Below are positions 1-5,680 of a stretch of 10,029 nt of DNA, in pieces. The DNA lies in assembly GCA_030594025.1 (NCBI GenBank), contig JAUVFY010000039.1:1-10029 (forward strand), written 5' to 3'. Position 1 is the stretch's first letter; each line of letters starts with the position of its first letter. The stretch is from Deltaproteobacteria bacterium (lineage in GTDB: Bacteria; Desulfobacterota; GWC2-55-46; JAUVFY01). A model generated the notes under the pieces. It saw only the letters and a program-made list of their open reading frames with translations. It searched no databases and was not told the DNA's origin. Position numbers and translations under genes: made by a program.

Positions 1-318
1 GTAGTGGGCATAACCGACTATGCCCAGGACTCACTGGGGGATGTCGTTTACGTGGAGCTTCCCCAGGAGGGCGGAACCGTTACGAAGGACGAGCCCTTCG
101 GGGTCGTGGAGAGCGTAAAGGCGGTCTCTGACCTCTACTCGCCCGTAAGCGGGACAGTAATAGAGGTCAACGACGCCATAGTGGACAGCCCTGAGGTCAT
201 CAACGAAGACCCTTACGGGGATGCATGGATGATAAAGGTTGAGGTTGGCAACCCTCCTGAGACCACGGAGCTTTGGACCGCCGAAGAGTACCAGAAGCAT
301 ATAGAGGAAGAGAAGTAA
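1..318 (+). CDS. gcvH: Glycine cleavage system H protein, 5'-truncated by window edge
   Basis: This is the lipoyl-carrier protein of the glycine cleavage system, a cytosolic shuttle that accepts the aminomethyl group from the P protein and passes it to the T and L proteins. The visible 105 codons start at V-V-G-I-T-D-Y-A, which in the family follows about 20-25 N-terminal residues, so the true start lies before base 1 and the GTG at 4 is internal. The lipoyl attachment site is the ESVKAVSD motif, with the modified lysine codon at 118-120. The family segments G-D-V-V-Y-V-E-L-P, SPVSGTV and the N-E-D-P-Y-G-D-A-W-M tail follow in order. The TAA stop at 316-318 is followed after 2 nt by gcvPA, so the two are almost certainly co-transcribed and translationally coupled. 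Family identity is very secure. Confidence 0.96.
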   Translation, partial: VVGITDYAQDSLGDVVYVELPQEGGTVTKDEPFGVVESVKAVSDLYSPVSGTVIEVNDAIVDSPEVINEDPYGDAWMIKVEVGNPPETTELWTAEEYQKHIEEEK

Positions 319-320
319 TC

Positions 321-1691
321 TTGCAGACGCCGCGCGCACCTTACATACCGCATACGGATGAAGACGTGCGGCGTATGTGCGAGGCGATAGGTGTCGCCTC
401 GGTCGAAGAACTTTTAGAAGTATTCCCAGGGGAGCTTAAGCTCAAAAGGCCCCTCGACCTGCCCGAAGGCCTCCCAGAGCAGGAGCTTCTGGGCCTTTTA
501 AAATCCATAAGTAAAAAGAACAGGACAGTCGAGGAGTACGCCTCATTCCTCGGGGCCGGGGCTTACAACCACTACCTGCCCTCCGTCGTTGACTACGCCA
601 TATCAAGGTCCGAGCTTTATTCCGCCTATACACCCTACCAGCCGGAGATGAGCCAGGGCACCCTGCAGGCCACGTTCGAGTACCAGACGCTCATCTGCCA
701 GCTCACGGCCATGGAGGTATCCAACGCCTCCTTATACGACGGGGCCTCTGCGACAGCAGAGGCCGTTTTAATGGCAAGACGCAAGACAGGAAGGAAAAAG
801 GTCCTTTTAAGCTCCGCGGTTCACCCCGAGTACAGGGAGACGGTAAAGACCCACCTTGTAGCAGACAACGAGAGCCTGGCAGAGGTCCCTTACTGTACGG
901 AATCGGGAAGCACCCTCCCGGGGGCCTCTTTAAGCGCCGTGGATAAGGAAACAGCGTGCCTGGTCATCCAGAGCCCGAATTTTTTCGGCGCCATAGAGGA
1001 TGTTTCCGCCCATGCCGAAATTGCACATAAAAAAGGGGCCCTCTTGATCGTCTCAATCGCAGAGCCCCTCTCACTCGGTCTTTTGAAGCCCCCGGGCCTT
1101 CTCGGGTGCGATATAGTGGTGGGCGAGGGCCAGTCCTTCGGTAACCCGCTGGCCTTCGGAGGGCCTTACCTCGGGTTCATGGCGGCAAAGGAGGAACTGC
1201 TGAGGCAGATGCCGGGAAGAATAGTCGGCGAGACGAAAGACACCAACGGCAAAAGGAGTTTCTGCCTGACCCTTGCCACCAGGGAGCAGCACATAAGAAG
1301 AGAGAGGGCGACCTCTAACATATGCACCAACGAGGGCCTGTCGGCGCTTGCGGCTTTAGCTTACCTCTCGGCCCTGGGCAAAAAGGGTCTCATGGACCTG
1401 GCAAGGCTTAATCTTTCGAAGGCCCATTATTTGATGCAGCAACTCTCCGCCCTACCCGGCGTAACACACGCCTTCGGCTCGCCCTTCTTTAACGAGTTCG
1501 TAATAAAGGTCGAAGAGGACCCCCAAGAGATTTTGCAGGGCCTTGTTTCAAGCTCCATCCTGGGCGGCATAGCGCTTAAGAGGTTCTATCCCGAACTTTC
1601 AAAGCATATACTTCTCTGCGCAACCGAGATGAACCCGAAACACGAGATGGACAGGTTCGTCCGTGAACTCTCCTCTTTTACGGGCGGTTAG
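321..1691 (+). CDS. gcvPA: Glycine dehydrogenase (decarboxylating) subunit 1 (P protein alpha)
   Basis: This is the first subunit of the two-subunit P protein. With GcvPB it decarboxylates glycine and loads the aminomethyl group onto lipoyl-GcvH. I place the start at the TTG at 321, giving 456 residues, which is the usual size. The protein then begins about nine residues before the near-N-terminal YIPHTDED motif of the family. The ATG at 273 would overlap gcvH by 46 nt and add a non-conserved leader. A GAGGAAGAGAAG purine stretch at 304-315 can serve as ribosome-binding site. Family landmarks include YTPYQPEMSQG from residue 103, YDGASATAEA from residue 139, and the G-Q-S-F-G-N-P-L-A-F-G-G-P-Y segment. 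The PLP lysine is not expected here, because it belongs to the second subunit. The gene ends 3 nt before gcvPB. Confidence 0.95.
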   Translation: MQTPRAPYIPHTDEDVRRMCEAIGVASVEELLEVFPGELKLKRPLDLPEGLPEQELLGLLKSISKKNRTVEEYASFLGAGAYNHYLPSVVDYAISRSELYSAYTPYQPEMSQGTLQATFEYQTLICQLTAMEVSNASLYDGASATAEAVLMARRKTGRKKVLLSSAVHPEYRETVKTHLVADNESLAEVPYCTESGSTLPGASLSAVDKETACLVIQSPNFFGAIEDVSAHAEIAHKKGALLIVSIAEPLSLGLLKPPGLLGCDIVVGEGQSFGNPLAFGGPYLGFMAAKEELLRQMPGRIVGETKDTNGKRSFCLTLATREQHIRRERATSNICTNEGLSALAALAYLSALGKKGLMDLARLNLSKAHYLMQQLSALPGVTHAFGSPFFNEFVIKVEEDPQEILQGLVSSSILGGIALKRFYPELSKHILLCATEMNPKHEMDRFVRELSSFTGG

Positions 1692-1694
1692 GTC

Positions 1695-3155
1695 ATGGAA
1701 GAGAAGCTTATATTCGAAATGTCCGTAAAAGGACGGCACGGGGTGCTTCCGGGGGGCTTTGACGTGCCCGGGGAAAGCCCTGGGGAGGTTCTTCCCGGGG
1801 TCGCCCTAAGAGACGACATCGAGGGTTTTCCAGAGGTCTCAGAGGGAGACGTCGTTCGGCATTTCACGAGGCTTGCCTCAAGGAACTTCGGCATCGACAC
1901 GGGCTTTTATCCCCTGGGGTCCTGCACCATGAAGTACAACCCGAAGATAAACGAGGAGATAGCGCGTCTTGAGGGTTTTGCGAGGCTCCATCCCTATGAA
2001 CCCCCTGAGCTCTGCCAGGGGGCCCTGGAGTTGATGTACGAGCTCGAGCGTTATCTCGCGGAGATAAGCGGCATGGATGCGGTAACGCTGCAGCCGGCTG
2101 CCGGTGCCCAGGGGGAACTCTGCGGCATGCTCATGATAGGCGCCTATTTCAGGGACAAGGGTAAGCCCAGGGGCAAGGTCATAATCCCGGACACCGCCCA
2201 CGGCACAAACTCATCCAGCTCGCACCTTGCAGGGTTCAAGGTCGTCCGTGTCGCCTCCGAGGGCAAGGGTGTGCTTACCCCCGAGGCCATAAAGAGCGTA
2301 ATGGACGAGGATACCGCGGCGTTGATGCTCACAAACCCGAATACCCTGGGCCTTTTCGAGTCAAATATCAAAGAGGTAGTCGAGGTTGTCCACGAAAAAG
2401 GGGGTCTTGGTTATTGCGACGGGGCGAACCTGAACGCCTTGATGGGGTTCATGAAGCTCGGGGAGATGGGCGTGGACCTCGTGCAGTTGAATCTACACAA
2501 GACCTTTTCCCCCCCCCACGGCGGAGGAGGACCCGGAAGCGGCCCCCTGGGAGTTAAAAAGGTCCTGGAGCCGTATCTGCCGCTGCCAAGGATAGTTAAA
2601 GAAAAAGCTCTGTTCAGCCTTGACTCAGAGCGCACCCGGCACACCGCCACAGTGGGCAGACTCAAGGCATTCTACGGGAACTTTCTCGTCATGGTCAGGG
2701 CTTACAGCTACTTAAGGTGCATGGGTAGAACAGGGCTTACCAGGGCGAGCGAGATGGCGATACTTAACGCGAACTACATAAAGGAGCGGCTTAAGGGTCA
2801 CTTCTACTTACCCTTTGACACACCCTGCATGCATGAGTGCGTCTTCACAGACAGGTACCAGTCAGAAAAAGGCGTAACCACGATGGACATCGCTAAGAGG
2901 CTCATGGACTATGGCTTCCATCCTCCCACCATATACTTCCCCCTTGTCGTCTCAGGGGCTATTATGGTCGAGCCCACTGAGACCGAGAGCCTTGAGACCC
3001 TGGACGCTTTTATAGACGCTATGAAAGCCATCGCAGAGGAGGCAGAAAAGGACCCCGGGCTTTTAAAGAACTCTCCTGGAAAGACCGAGACAGCCAGGGT
3101 CGATGAGGCCGGGGCAGCAAGAAATCCGCGCCTTAGATGGGTCCAAGGCAAGTGA
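1695..3155 (+). CDS. gcvPB: Glycine dehydrogenase (decarboxylating) subunit 2 (P protein beta)
   Basis: This is the PLP-binding subunit of the split P protein; it acts with GcvPA in the cytosol. At 486 residues it has the normal family length. The ATG at 1695 lies 3 nt after the gcvPA stop, with only a weak GGTTAGG purine patch before it, so translation probably relies on coupling. Visible motifs are FYPLGSCTMKYNP from residue 71, the H-G-T-N-S-S-S-S-H segment, and the Schiff-base motif LNLHKTFSPPHGGGG, in which K269 (codon 2499-2501) is the expected PLP lysine. The C-terminal M-V-E-P-T-E-T-E-S segment is also typical. The codons just after the lysine contain nine consecutive C (2509-2517), yet the frame is intact. 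The gene ends 15 nt from the stop of a convergent gene, with no evident terminator between them. Confidence 0.96.
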   Translation: MEEKLIFEMSVKGRHGVLPGGFDVPGESPGEVLPGVALRDDIEGFPEVSEGDVVRHFTRLASRNFGIDTGFYPLGSCTMKYNPKINEEIARLEGFARLHPYEPPELCQGALELMYELERYLAEISGMDAVTLQPAAGAQGELCGMLMIGAYFRDKGKPRGKVIIPDTAHGTNSSSSHLAGFKVVRVASEGKGVLTPEAIKSVMDEDTAALMLTNPNTLGLFESNIKEVVEVVHEKGGLGYCDGANLNALMGFMKLGEMGVDLVQLNLHKTFSPPHGGGGPGSGPLGVKKVLEPYLPLPRIVKEKALFSLDSERTRHTATVGRLKAFYGNFLVMVRAYSYLRCMGRTGLTRASEMAILNANYIKERLKGHFYLPFDTPCMHECVFTDRYQSEKGVTTMDIAKRLMDYGFHPPTIYFPLVVSGAIMVEPTETESLETLDAFIDAMKAIAEEAEKDPGLLKNSPGKTETARVDEAGAARNPRLRWVQGK

Positions 3156-3170
3156 GCTTTTTACCGGGCA

Positions 3171-4124
3171 TTAACGGAGCCGGTCGCCATAGTATATGAT
3201 AATGTATTCAAAGCGGGCGTGTATGTCTATCTTCTCTATGGCGAAGTCCTCCGGGAAGGGGTTGAAGGGGGAGGCGAGCCTTATCGCAGTGACCGCCGCG
3301 TCGTCCAGTGACGGGTAATTGGAAGATTTCACGACGTCTATACTTTCCAGGTCGCCGTCACCCGTAATCGTAAAATTGATCTTGAGCCTTCCATGCTCGC
3401 CCTTTCTTGCCGACGTCGTGGGGTAATCCCAGAAGAACTCTATCCTGCGCTTCAGGTTAAGCAGGTATTTACTGTATTTCAGCTCCGAGGTGTTAAGCGT
3501 GAGGACCTTGCCTTTTTCTCTCTCCGGCTCCTCCTCGTAATACTTCTTCGCAAGCTCCATCAGCCTTTCATCCGAGGGGAAGAGTTTCGGTTTGGCGGGC
3601 TCCTCTGTAGCCGGGGCGGAAGGCTCCACCTCGGGCTGAGCCTTGCCCGGGACTGTTCCGGAGAGGTCCTCTTTAGAGGCTTCGGGGCGGGCCTCCATGG
3701 CAACGCTTTCTTCCCCGGGTACTTCCGCGACAGGCGGCAGATCGGCTCTTTCGTCCCTGCCCTCAGCCCGATCGGGCTCTTCCTGGGGGGCCTCTTTTAC
3801 GGGCTTTAGCGCTTTGGCTTTTGCGCCCCCTTCGTCCTTCTCTACGGGTTTGGAAAGAATTTTCCCGGGGATGGCGGTCTTTTCTTTTTCCACCTTCTGG
3901 GATCTATGGGAGAAGACGGTCGGTTTTTCGGGCTCTTCGGTCTTCCCGGGAGCGGGCGGGAGGTCGATGATATCCACGAAGACCGGTTCTTTCTGGTCCA
4001 CCGGGGGTGGGGCGGCTAAGTTAACAAAGGAAAGGACCCCGACCAGCGCTGCGTGTAAGAAAAGCGAAAGCACCAGCGCCACAAGGTCTGTGGCCAGGGT
4101 TTTTTTTGGAGATATTATTTCCAT
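3171..4124 (-). CDS. TonB-family energy-transducer-like protein
   Basis: The 317-residue protein has the TonB/TolA plan. A short cytoplasmic N-terminus is followed by one membrane segment at about residues 14-36, then a long Pro/Glu/Lys/Ala-rich spacer to about residue 200, and a TonB C-terminal-like domain at about 217-311. The membrane helix carries S20-L-F-L-H24, the S-x3-H signature that in TonB contacts ExbB/ExbD. The PVFVDIIDLPP stretch after the helix is also TonB-like. The C-terminal domain contains L-K-R-R-I-E-F-F-W-D-Y-P, G-R-L-K-I-N-F-T-I and D-D-A-A-V-T-A-I-R. Known TonB proteins pass proton-motive force to outer-membrane receptors; TolA-like roles are an alternative. No exbB, exbD or receptor gene is in the window. 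The ATG at 4124 is preceded by AGG five bases upstream, inside a tandem A-rich repeat. The gene is convergent with gcvPB and divergent from tatA. Confidence 0.85.
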   Translation of the reverse strand: MEIISPKKTLATDLVALVLSLFLHAALVGVLSFVNLAAPPPVDQKEPVFVDIIDLPPAPGKTEEPEKPTVFSHRSQKVEKEKTAIPGKILSKPVEKDEGGAKAKALKPVKEAPQEEPDRAEGRDERADLPPVAEVPGEESVAMEARPEASKEDLSGTVPGKAQPEVEPSAPATEEPAKPKLFPSDERLMELAKKYYEEEPEREKGKVLTLNTSELKYSKYLLNLKRRIEFFWDYPTTSARKGEHGRLKINFTITGDGDLESIDVVKSSNYPSLDDAAVTAIRLASPFNPFPEDFAIEKIDIHARFEYIIIYYGDRLR

Positions 4125-4129
4125 TTAAA

Positions 4130-4147
4130 CCTTTTTTACCTTTTTTA
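4130..4147 (-). repeat. 9-bp A-rich tandem repeat in the leader of the TonB-family gene
   Basis: Two perfect adjacent copies of CCTTTTTTA (read on the minus strand as TAAAAAAGG) lie directly before the TonB-family start codon, and a partial CCTTA follows at 4148. The copy nearest the gene supplies the AGG used as ribosome-binding site, with 5 nt to the ATG; the second copy offers another AGG 9 nt further upstream. An almost identical pair sits before the zinc-ribbon gene at 7087-7104. Its function is unknown. Confidence 0.8.
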
Positions 4148-4266
4148 CCTTAAGGCTAAGCCCGTAAGGATTCCTGACCAACGAGCTCAAGCAATCCATT
4201 AACCGGTTGCCCGGGGCGAGTCCGCGGCAAGCCGATTGTTTAAACCACCGCACTTAAAGCATTTTT

Positions 4267-4320
4267 TGTCAATTGCCCGGGTAACACCTTTTTGTTGACA
4301 TCGTGCGGTTCTTCTGTCAA
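4267..4320. promoter_or_regulatory. Cluster of TGTCAA/TTGACA motifs between the TonB-family gene and tatA
   Basis: TGTCAA occurs at 4267-4272, TTGACA at 4295-4300 and TGTCAA again at 4315-4320. The second and third form a perfect 6-bp inverted repeat with a 14-nt spacer, about two helical turns centre to centre. TTGACA at 4295 could be a -35 box for tatA, and the 4267 motif read on the minus strand could be one for the TonB-family gene. However, neither has a good -10 at 16-18 nt; the nearest for tatA is TACAAT at 4323-4328, 22 nt away. The region therefore probably holds the divergent promoters, but the exact elements are unresolved. The rest of the 297-nt gap has two 8-bp palindromes (4201-4208 and 4238-4245) and a repeated TTGCCCGGG (4207-4215, 4273-4281), with no gene. 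Confidence 0.35.
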
Positions 4321-4421
4321 GATACAATATACAACGGGTTCTGATACACATATTTTACACCAGAATCGAACTTAATGGCGATTTAAAATTTTACTTTACA
4401 GATACTAACGGAGGGTAAAAC

Positions 4422-4673
4422 ATGTTTGGTTTAGGCACAACAGAGTTAATCCTTATACTCGTCATAGTCCTTATAGTTTTCGGTGCGGGCAAACTCCCCG
4501 AGATCGGAAGCGCCATGGGTAAGGCAATAAAGAGTTTCAAGAAGACCGTTTCTGAGACAGAGTCAGAGATAGACATAACGCCCAAGGAAGAAGAAAAGGA
4601 AAAGATCGAGGCCGGCACCAAGGAGGCCGAAAAGGCCGAAAAGACGGTAGAGAAAAAAGAGCAAGTCAGCTAA
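4422..4673 (+). CDS. tatA: Sec-independent protein translocase TatA
   Basis: This small membrane protein of the twin-arginine translocation system oligomerises to let folded, signal-bearing proteins cross the inner membrane. The 83 residues show the standard plan: a short N-terminus with polar Glu8, a hydrophobic helix at about 9-20, the conserved F20-G21 hinge with K-L-P-E-I-G, then an amphipathic helix G-K-A-I-K-S-F-K-K and an acidic, Lys/Glu-rich tail. The ATG is well supported by GGAGGGT at 4410-4416 with 5 nt spacing. A TatB/TatE-type assignment is possible, but the length and the short tail fit TatA better. No tatB or tatC is nearby, so the gene is an orphan in this window and the other subunits are presumably elsewhere. 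It is transcribed alone, with opposite-strand genes on both sides. Confidence 0.93.
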   Translation: MFGLGTTELILILVIVLIVFGAGKLPEIGSAMGKAIKSFKKTVSETESEIDITPKEEEKEKIEAGTKEAEKAEKTVEKKEQVS

Positions 4674-4737
4674 CCGAATCCACCACGTATCACCTCGAAG
4701 GGGCAAGAGGTCGCCGGCACGGATAAATCCCTCTAAC

Positions 4738-4785
4738 TCAAACCAATAGCTCCTTTTTTAGCCTTCTTAAAACACTCCCGTACAT
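4738..4785 (-). CDS. Possible 15-residue micro-ORF with strong ribosome-binding site
   Basis: This reading frame encodes MYGSVLRRLKKELLV and lies 66 nt downstream of the helical-repeat gene on the same strand. It is preceded by AGGAGGA (minus strand, 4799 to 4793) with 7 nt to the ATG, which is the best Shine-Dalgarno match seen on this strand. The peptide is basic and could form an amphipathic helix. Its ATG overlaps the stop of a second short frame (4785-4835) in the arrangement TAATG, which is typical of translational coupling. It is not a recognised peptide, and with only 15 codons chance is a real alternative. Confidence 0.25.
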   Translation of the reverse strand: MYGSVLRRLKKELLV

Positions 4786-4835
4786 TAACCTATCCTCCTG
4801 GATACCCGTATCCATATAACTCCATATAACTCCAT
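4785..4835 (-). CDS. Possible 16-residue micro-ORF overlapping the next one
   Basis: This frame encodes MELYGVIWIRVSRRIG and ends in a TAA whose last base is the A of the next micro-ORF's ATG. It runs through the 10-bp tandem repeat and the Shine-Dalgarno of the second frame. Its own ATG at 4835 has no convincing ribosome-binding site. It could be a leader peptide coupled to the second frame, or simply chance within repeat sequence. I recognise no family. Confidence 0.15.
   Translation of the reverse strand: MELYGVIWIRVSRRIG
4791..4813 (-). promoter_or_regulatory. Two mutually exclusive hairpins around the micro-ORF Shine-Dalgarno
   Basis: On the minus-strand RNA, GGAUAC (4813-4808) can pair with GUAUCC (4805-4800) across a 2-nt loop, although so tight a loop would open the innermost pair. 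Alternatively UAUCC (4804-4800) can pair with GGAUA (4795-4791) across a 4-nt loop. Both use the same UAUCC, so only one can form. The second holds part of the AGGAGGA ribosome-binding site in its stem. The stems are short, and the regulatory reading is inference. Confidence 0.25.
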
Positions 4836-4836
4836 A
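4811..4836. repeat. 10-bp tandem repeat, 2.6 copies
   Basis: TCCATATAAC is repeated twice in perfect register (4811-4820 and 4821-4830), followed by TCCATA. It lies 15 nt beyond the end of the helical-repeat gene and is too short for a minisatellite. It is probably a local slippage product, although it falls inside a possible micro-ORF. Confidence 0.9.
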
Positions 4837-4851
4837 AATTTAACCGGCAAG

Positions 4852-5610
4852 TCACTCGCCCTGACTTGAACCCCTTCTCTCCAAAACAAGTTCCTTCGCG
4901 CTCAGCTTAACCTGTGGATGGAGTGTCTTGTCGGCAGCGAGTGTTTCAAGGTCGGGGCTCATGAGGAACCCAAGGAGCCCCAGCGATATCCTCGGTGGTG
5001 TGTAGGGGTTAAACACAAGGGCCTTTATAACGGTGTATCTTTTCGACCATTTGCGGTGCGTGGACAGGAGTTTGAGTATCTCGGACGAGTTCGGCCTCTT
5101 AGATGCTATCTTCAGCACCTCTGTTTCGGTTATCCTGGGGTTGTTGAGGAGGTTTTCTATCACCCTTGTGTCCGGGTCCGATAGGAGCCTATCAAGGGTG
5201 TCCTTTACGTTTCCCTTTGCCTTGGCACGCCTCTCGCCGAGCGTTAGAAACTCCATCTTCGCCTCTTCCTCCTTATCGTATCCGAAAGGCCCTTTCTTGT
5301 AAGGCGGGAGGTCTGTAAAAAGCCGGCTTACCTTTTTAAGACCCATATCTATTGCGGCGCAGTAGGTGAGACGGTACCTGTCAGGGCCGATTATTTCGCG
5401 CAGGCCCCTGGGATTTACCAACAATGTCTGTACCTTCCTGGCACCGGGCAATCCCGGGGAGGGGCTGTAGATAACATTTATTAAACGGGCGATATCCCCG
5501 GGTTCGAGCTCGCCGAGCCTTTTGCCAAGCAGGTGAAGCTTCATCTTGTCTTCAGGCAGGGAGTTTAAATCTTTTAAGAGTTTTTTGGCGAAGGATTTTA
5601 TCTTTTCCAT
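4852..5610 (-). CDS. Hypothetical helical-repeat protein, second gene of the zinc-ribbon unit
   Basis: I do not recognise this 252-residue protein as a named family. It has no signal peptide or membrane segment and looks cytosolic. The N-terminal half is Lys/Leu-rich. Residues about 137-243 show repeating Leu-rich helical units separated by N-P or H-P turns, for example LLNNPRITETEVLKIA, the NPYTPPRI segment and HPQVKLSAKELV. This pattern resembles HEAT or leucine-rich-repeat-variant scaffolds used for protein contacts. The ATG at 5610 has no clear Shine-Dalgarno (only TGGATA before it), and I saw no better start. It lies 70 nt after the zinc-ribbon gene on the same strand with no strong terminator between, so the two probably share a transcript. 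A scaffold or adaptor role is inference only. Confidence 0.75.
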   Translation of the reverse strand: MEKIKSFAKKLLKDLNSLPEDKMKLHLLGKRLGELEPGDIARLINVIYSPSPGLPGARKVQTLLVNPRGLREIIGPDRYRLTYCAAIDMGLKKVSRLFTDLPPYKKGPFGYDKEEEAKMEFLTLGERRAKAKGNVKDTLDRLLSDPDTRVIENLLNNPRITETEVLKIASKRPNSSEILKLLSTHRKWSKRYTVIKALVFNPYTPPRISLGLLGFLMSPDLETLAADKTLHPQVKLSAKELVLERRGSSQGE

Positions 5611-5680
5611 TATCCAGGGGTGAGTATTTTGAACGGAGGCCCTACAGGGTTGGGAAGGTGTAGGAGGGGTGAAATTTCAG

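Noticed and set aside
4..318. GTG at 4 as the gcvH start
   Set aside because: The conserved N-terminal part of the H protein would be missing; the frame is open to base 1, so the gene is simply cut by the window edge.
273..320. ATG at 273 as the gcvPA start
   Set aside because: It would overlap gcvH by 46 nt and add a non-conserved 16-residue leader; the TTG at 321 fits the family N-terminus.
3393..4128. Plus-strand frames of 138 and 161 codons opposite the TonB-family gene
   Set aside because: They are antisense shadows of the Pro/Glu/Lys spacer, with no ribosome-binding site and no recognisable domain.
4674..4737. Terminator after tatA
   Set aside because: Only weak pairing (CCTC with GAGG) and no T-tract, so not supported.
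4811..4836. Tandem repeats as a CRISPR or iteron array
   Set aside because: Only 2.6 copies of a 10-bp unit, no spacers, and no cas or replication genes nearby.
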